Shown here: positions 58,739 through 60,499 of the stretch, in pieces | Layout: each line of letters begins with the position of its first letter | Position numbering within the stretch: the first letter of the stretch is position 1 | Assembly (NCBI GenBank): GCA_027021445.1 | Contig: JALUUH010000032.1 | Location: forward strand, 1 to 60,499 | Length of the DNA stretch: 60,499 bases | From: Gammaproteobacteria bacterium | GTDB taxonomy: Bacteria > Pseudomonadota > Gammaproteobacteria > S012-40 | Reading direction: 5' to 3' | The notes under the pieces: model-generated | What the model was told of the DNA's origin: nothing | The model's input: the letters and a program-made list of their open reading frames with translations, nothing else | Databases searched by the model: none | Translations under genes and position numbers: made by a program

Positions 58739-60499
58739 ATGAAAAGCTTAATTTCCCCTCTGTTTAAAATACGTGTCTTTATCTTTTCTTGTTTGCTCTT
58801 CTGGCAGTTACCGCTGAGTGCGGCAACGTTTACAGTCAATACCACAAGCGACCTTGTCGATATCAATCTCGCTGACGGCCTGTGCATAACCGTAAATGAT
58901 AACTGTGCATTACGGGCAGCGGTACAACAAGCTAACGCTTTAGAAGGTGCGGACAATATAACCTTACCACCAGGAGTTTATGACTTATCACTCACTGGCA
59001 CACACGAAGATGCGGCAGCCAGCGGTGATCTGGATATTACCGATACGCTGACCATTAATGGCGACGGCGCAGATCAAGTTTTTATTGACGGCCAGGCTGC
59101 GGATAGAGTCTTTCAGTTGTTACAAGGTGTCCACGCAGAGATTAATGGCGTAACGATTCGCAATGGTGTGGCGGACGGTCTGTCGTTGCGCGGTAATTCT
59201 AACGGTGGCAATTCTAACGGTGGTGGTTTTGGCGGCGGCATTAAAAGCGCGGGTAGGCTTAGCTTAAATGATTGCAATATCGATAGAAACAAAGCCTTTA
59301 ACGGTGGCAGCGGAATTCATGCGGCATACCGCGGTTTTCCGATCAGAGGCTCACTAACGGTTAACCGTTGCAATATCACGAACAACGGCTCGGGTGGCGG
59401 TACAGGCGGTTTCGGCGGCCACATCTATGCGGAAAACATCCCCATGACAATACGCGATAGCGTGCTTAACGGCAGCATCAGTTCGAGTACGTGGGGAGTA
59501 TTAGCCGGTGGTGGTATTTTTTATTCAAACAGCACTTATCCGTTCCCACCAAAAGCCTTGGTGCTTAATACGACGATTAGCAATAATAGAGCAATGTCAT
59601 CGGGGGGTGGCATTCATGTTTTTATGGGCGAGTTAGAGATCATCAATAGCACCATCAGTGGCAATACTGCCTATGAGATGGGAGGGGGATTGAATGTAGA
59701 GAACTCAGCTATTGTTAAAATAGTGAATTCTACGCTGACTGATAATTCTGCACCGAACGGCGGAGGTGGCGGCATTAATGATCGCAACCAAATGCCCGTA
59801 GTGACTATTATCGATTCTATCATTAGCGCAAATATTGGCGGCAATTGTGCAGTTACTGCGGCGGGCTTGAATGCTGTGGGCAGCAATCTTGATAGCGACG
59901 GAAGCTGTGGTTTTAATCTGGCAAACCTGGATCCCTTGTTGTTACCGCTGACGGATAATGGCGGGCCGGGTTTTACCCATGCATTAGCCGAGGACAGTCC
60001 CGCATTAGATGCTGCGGCATCTTGTTTAAGCACGGATCAGCGCAGTTATTTACGCCCTGCCAGCGGATGTGATTTAGGCGCGATTGAAATGGCGGCATTA
60101 CCTCCCGTCGTGCCCGTGGTAACTCCGGTTGAGAATAATCAAGTATCAGCAAGTGATATTGAAAATGCTGCGCCTGTTGCCTTTAATCTTCCTGCTGCGG
60201 TAATCGCGGGCGGGGTTTTGCACGGCATTATGAACGCTTATGATCCTGATGGTGATAGATTATCCTATGAGATTACCGAGCAAGCGCTAAAGGGTATTGC
60301 GGGTTTGCCGGTGCCTGGTTCCAATAATGACATTCCAGGTGGTTATACTTATACACCTCTGGCTGACGCCAGTGGTTTTGATTTTTTTAAGTTTCGTGCC
60401 TGTGACCCATACGATGCATGCTCAGATGAAATGACTATTTTTATCACGATTACTGACGGAGAGGTTGCTGATGAATTGAGCATAGATCTCACACCTGAC
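58739..60499 (+). CDS. Large exported parallel beta-helix protein (CSLREA-like N-terminus) with C-terminal tandem-Ig/cadherin-like domain; runs off window edge
   Basis: 587 codons read without a stop (MKSLISPLFKIRVFIFSCLLFWQLPLSAATFTVNTTSDLVD...NCALRAAVQQANAL...DPDGDRLSYEI); absent from the ORF track, which appears to require a stop codon. Confidence 0.85.
   Translation, partial: MKSLISPLFKIRVFIFSCLLFWQLPLSAATFTVNTTSDLVDINLADGLCITVNDNCALRAAVQQANALEGADNITLPPGVYDLSLTGTHEDAAASGDLDITDTLTINGDGADQVFIDGQAADRVFQLLQGVHAEINGVTIRNGVADGLSLRGNSNGGNSNGGGFGGGIKSAGRLSLNDCNIDRNKAFNGGSGIHAAYRGFPIRGSLTVNRCNITNNGSGGGTGGFGGHIYAENIPMTIRDSVLNGSISSSTWGVLAGGGIFYSNSTYPFPPKALVLNTTISNNRAMSSGGGIHVFMGELEIINSTISGNTAYEMGGGLNVENSAIVKIVNSTLTDNSAPNGGGGGINDRNQMPVVTIIDSIISANIGGNCAVTAAGLNAVGSNLDSDGSCGFNLANLDPLLLPLTDNGGPGFTHALAEDSPALDAAASCLSTDQRSYLRPASGCDLGAIEMAALPPVVPVVTPVENNQVSASDIENAAPVAFNLPAAVIAGGVLHGIMNAYDPDGDRLSYEITEQALKGIAGLPVPGSNNDIPGGYTYTPLADASGFDFFKFRACDPYDACSDEMTIFITITDGEVADELSIDLTPD

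Overview
This is a gammaproteobacterial chromosomal window with two parts. The housekeeping part contains hemF-tsaC-purE-purD; the long minus-strand block ybeL|leuS-lptE-holA-proA-nadD-rsfS-rlmH-maf-rng-yhdP-nit-tldD-pmbA; trpE-gph; two porins; rplM-rpsI; and coq7. The accessory part contains a four-gene chaperone-usher pilus locus with a SCPU-type subunit, a seven-gene LytS/LytR-ABC-LolA-like envelope operon, a GGDEF/EAL protein, a PEP-CTERM-like protein, and a beta-helix protein that runs off the right edge. The most unusual material lies between genes. (i) GGGGTCAGAC/GGGGACAGACC inverted-repeat elements have decaying tandem copies of one arm, and one set flanks a 59-aa RAYT (Y1/HUH transposase) fragment truncated exactly at its HUH motif and absent from the supplied ORF track. 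(ii) A 'CTAGGAG..CTGTTCTCGGACAGGCTCCTAG' hairpin family occurs in about five copies, two of which supply the stop codon of the neighbouring gene. (iii) A separate ~177-bp inverted-repeat element lies between rng and yhdP. (iv) An 8 x 8-bp microsatellite sits at the 5' end of a LysR gene that lacks a canonical start codon. (v) An IS3-family transposase remnant is fused to a truncated lipoprotein gene. All product calls come from reading translated sequence; no database search was run.
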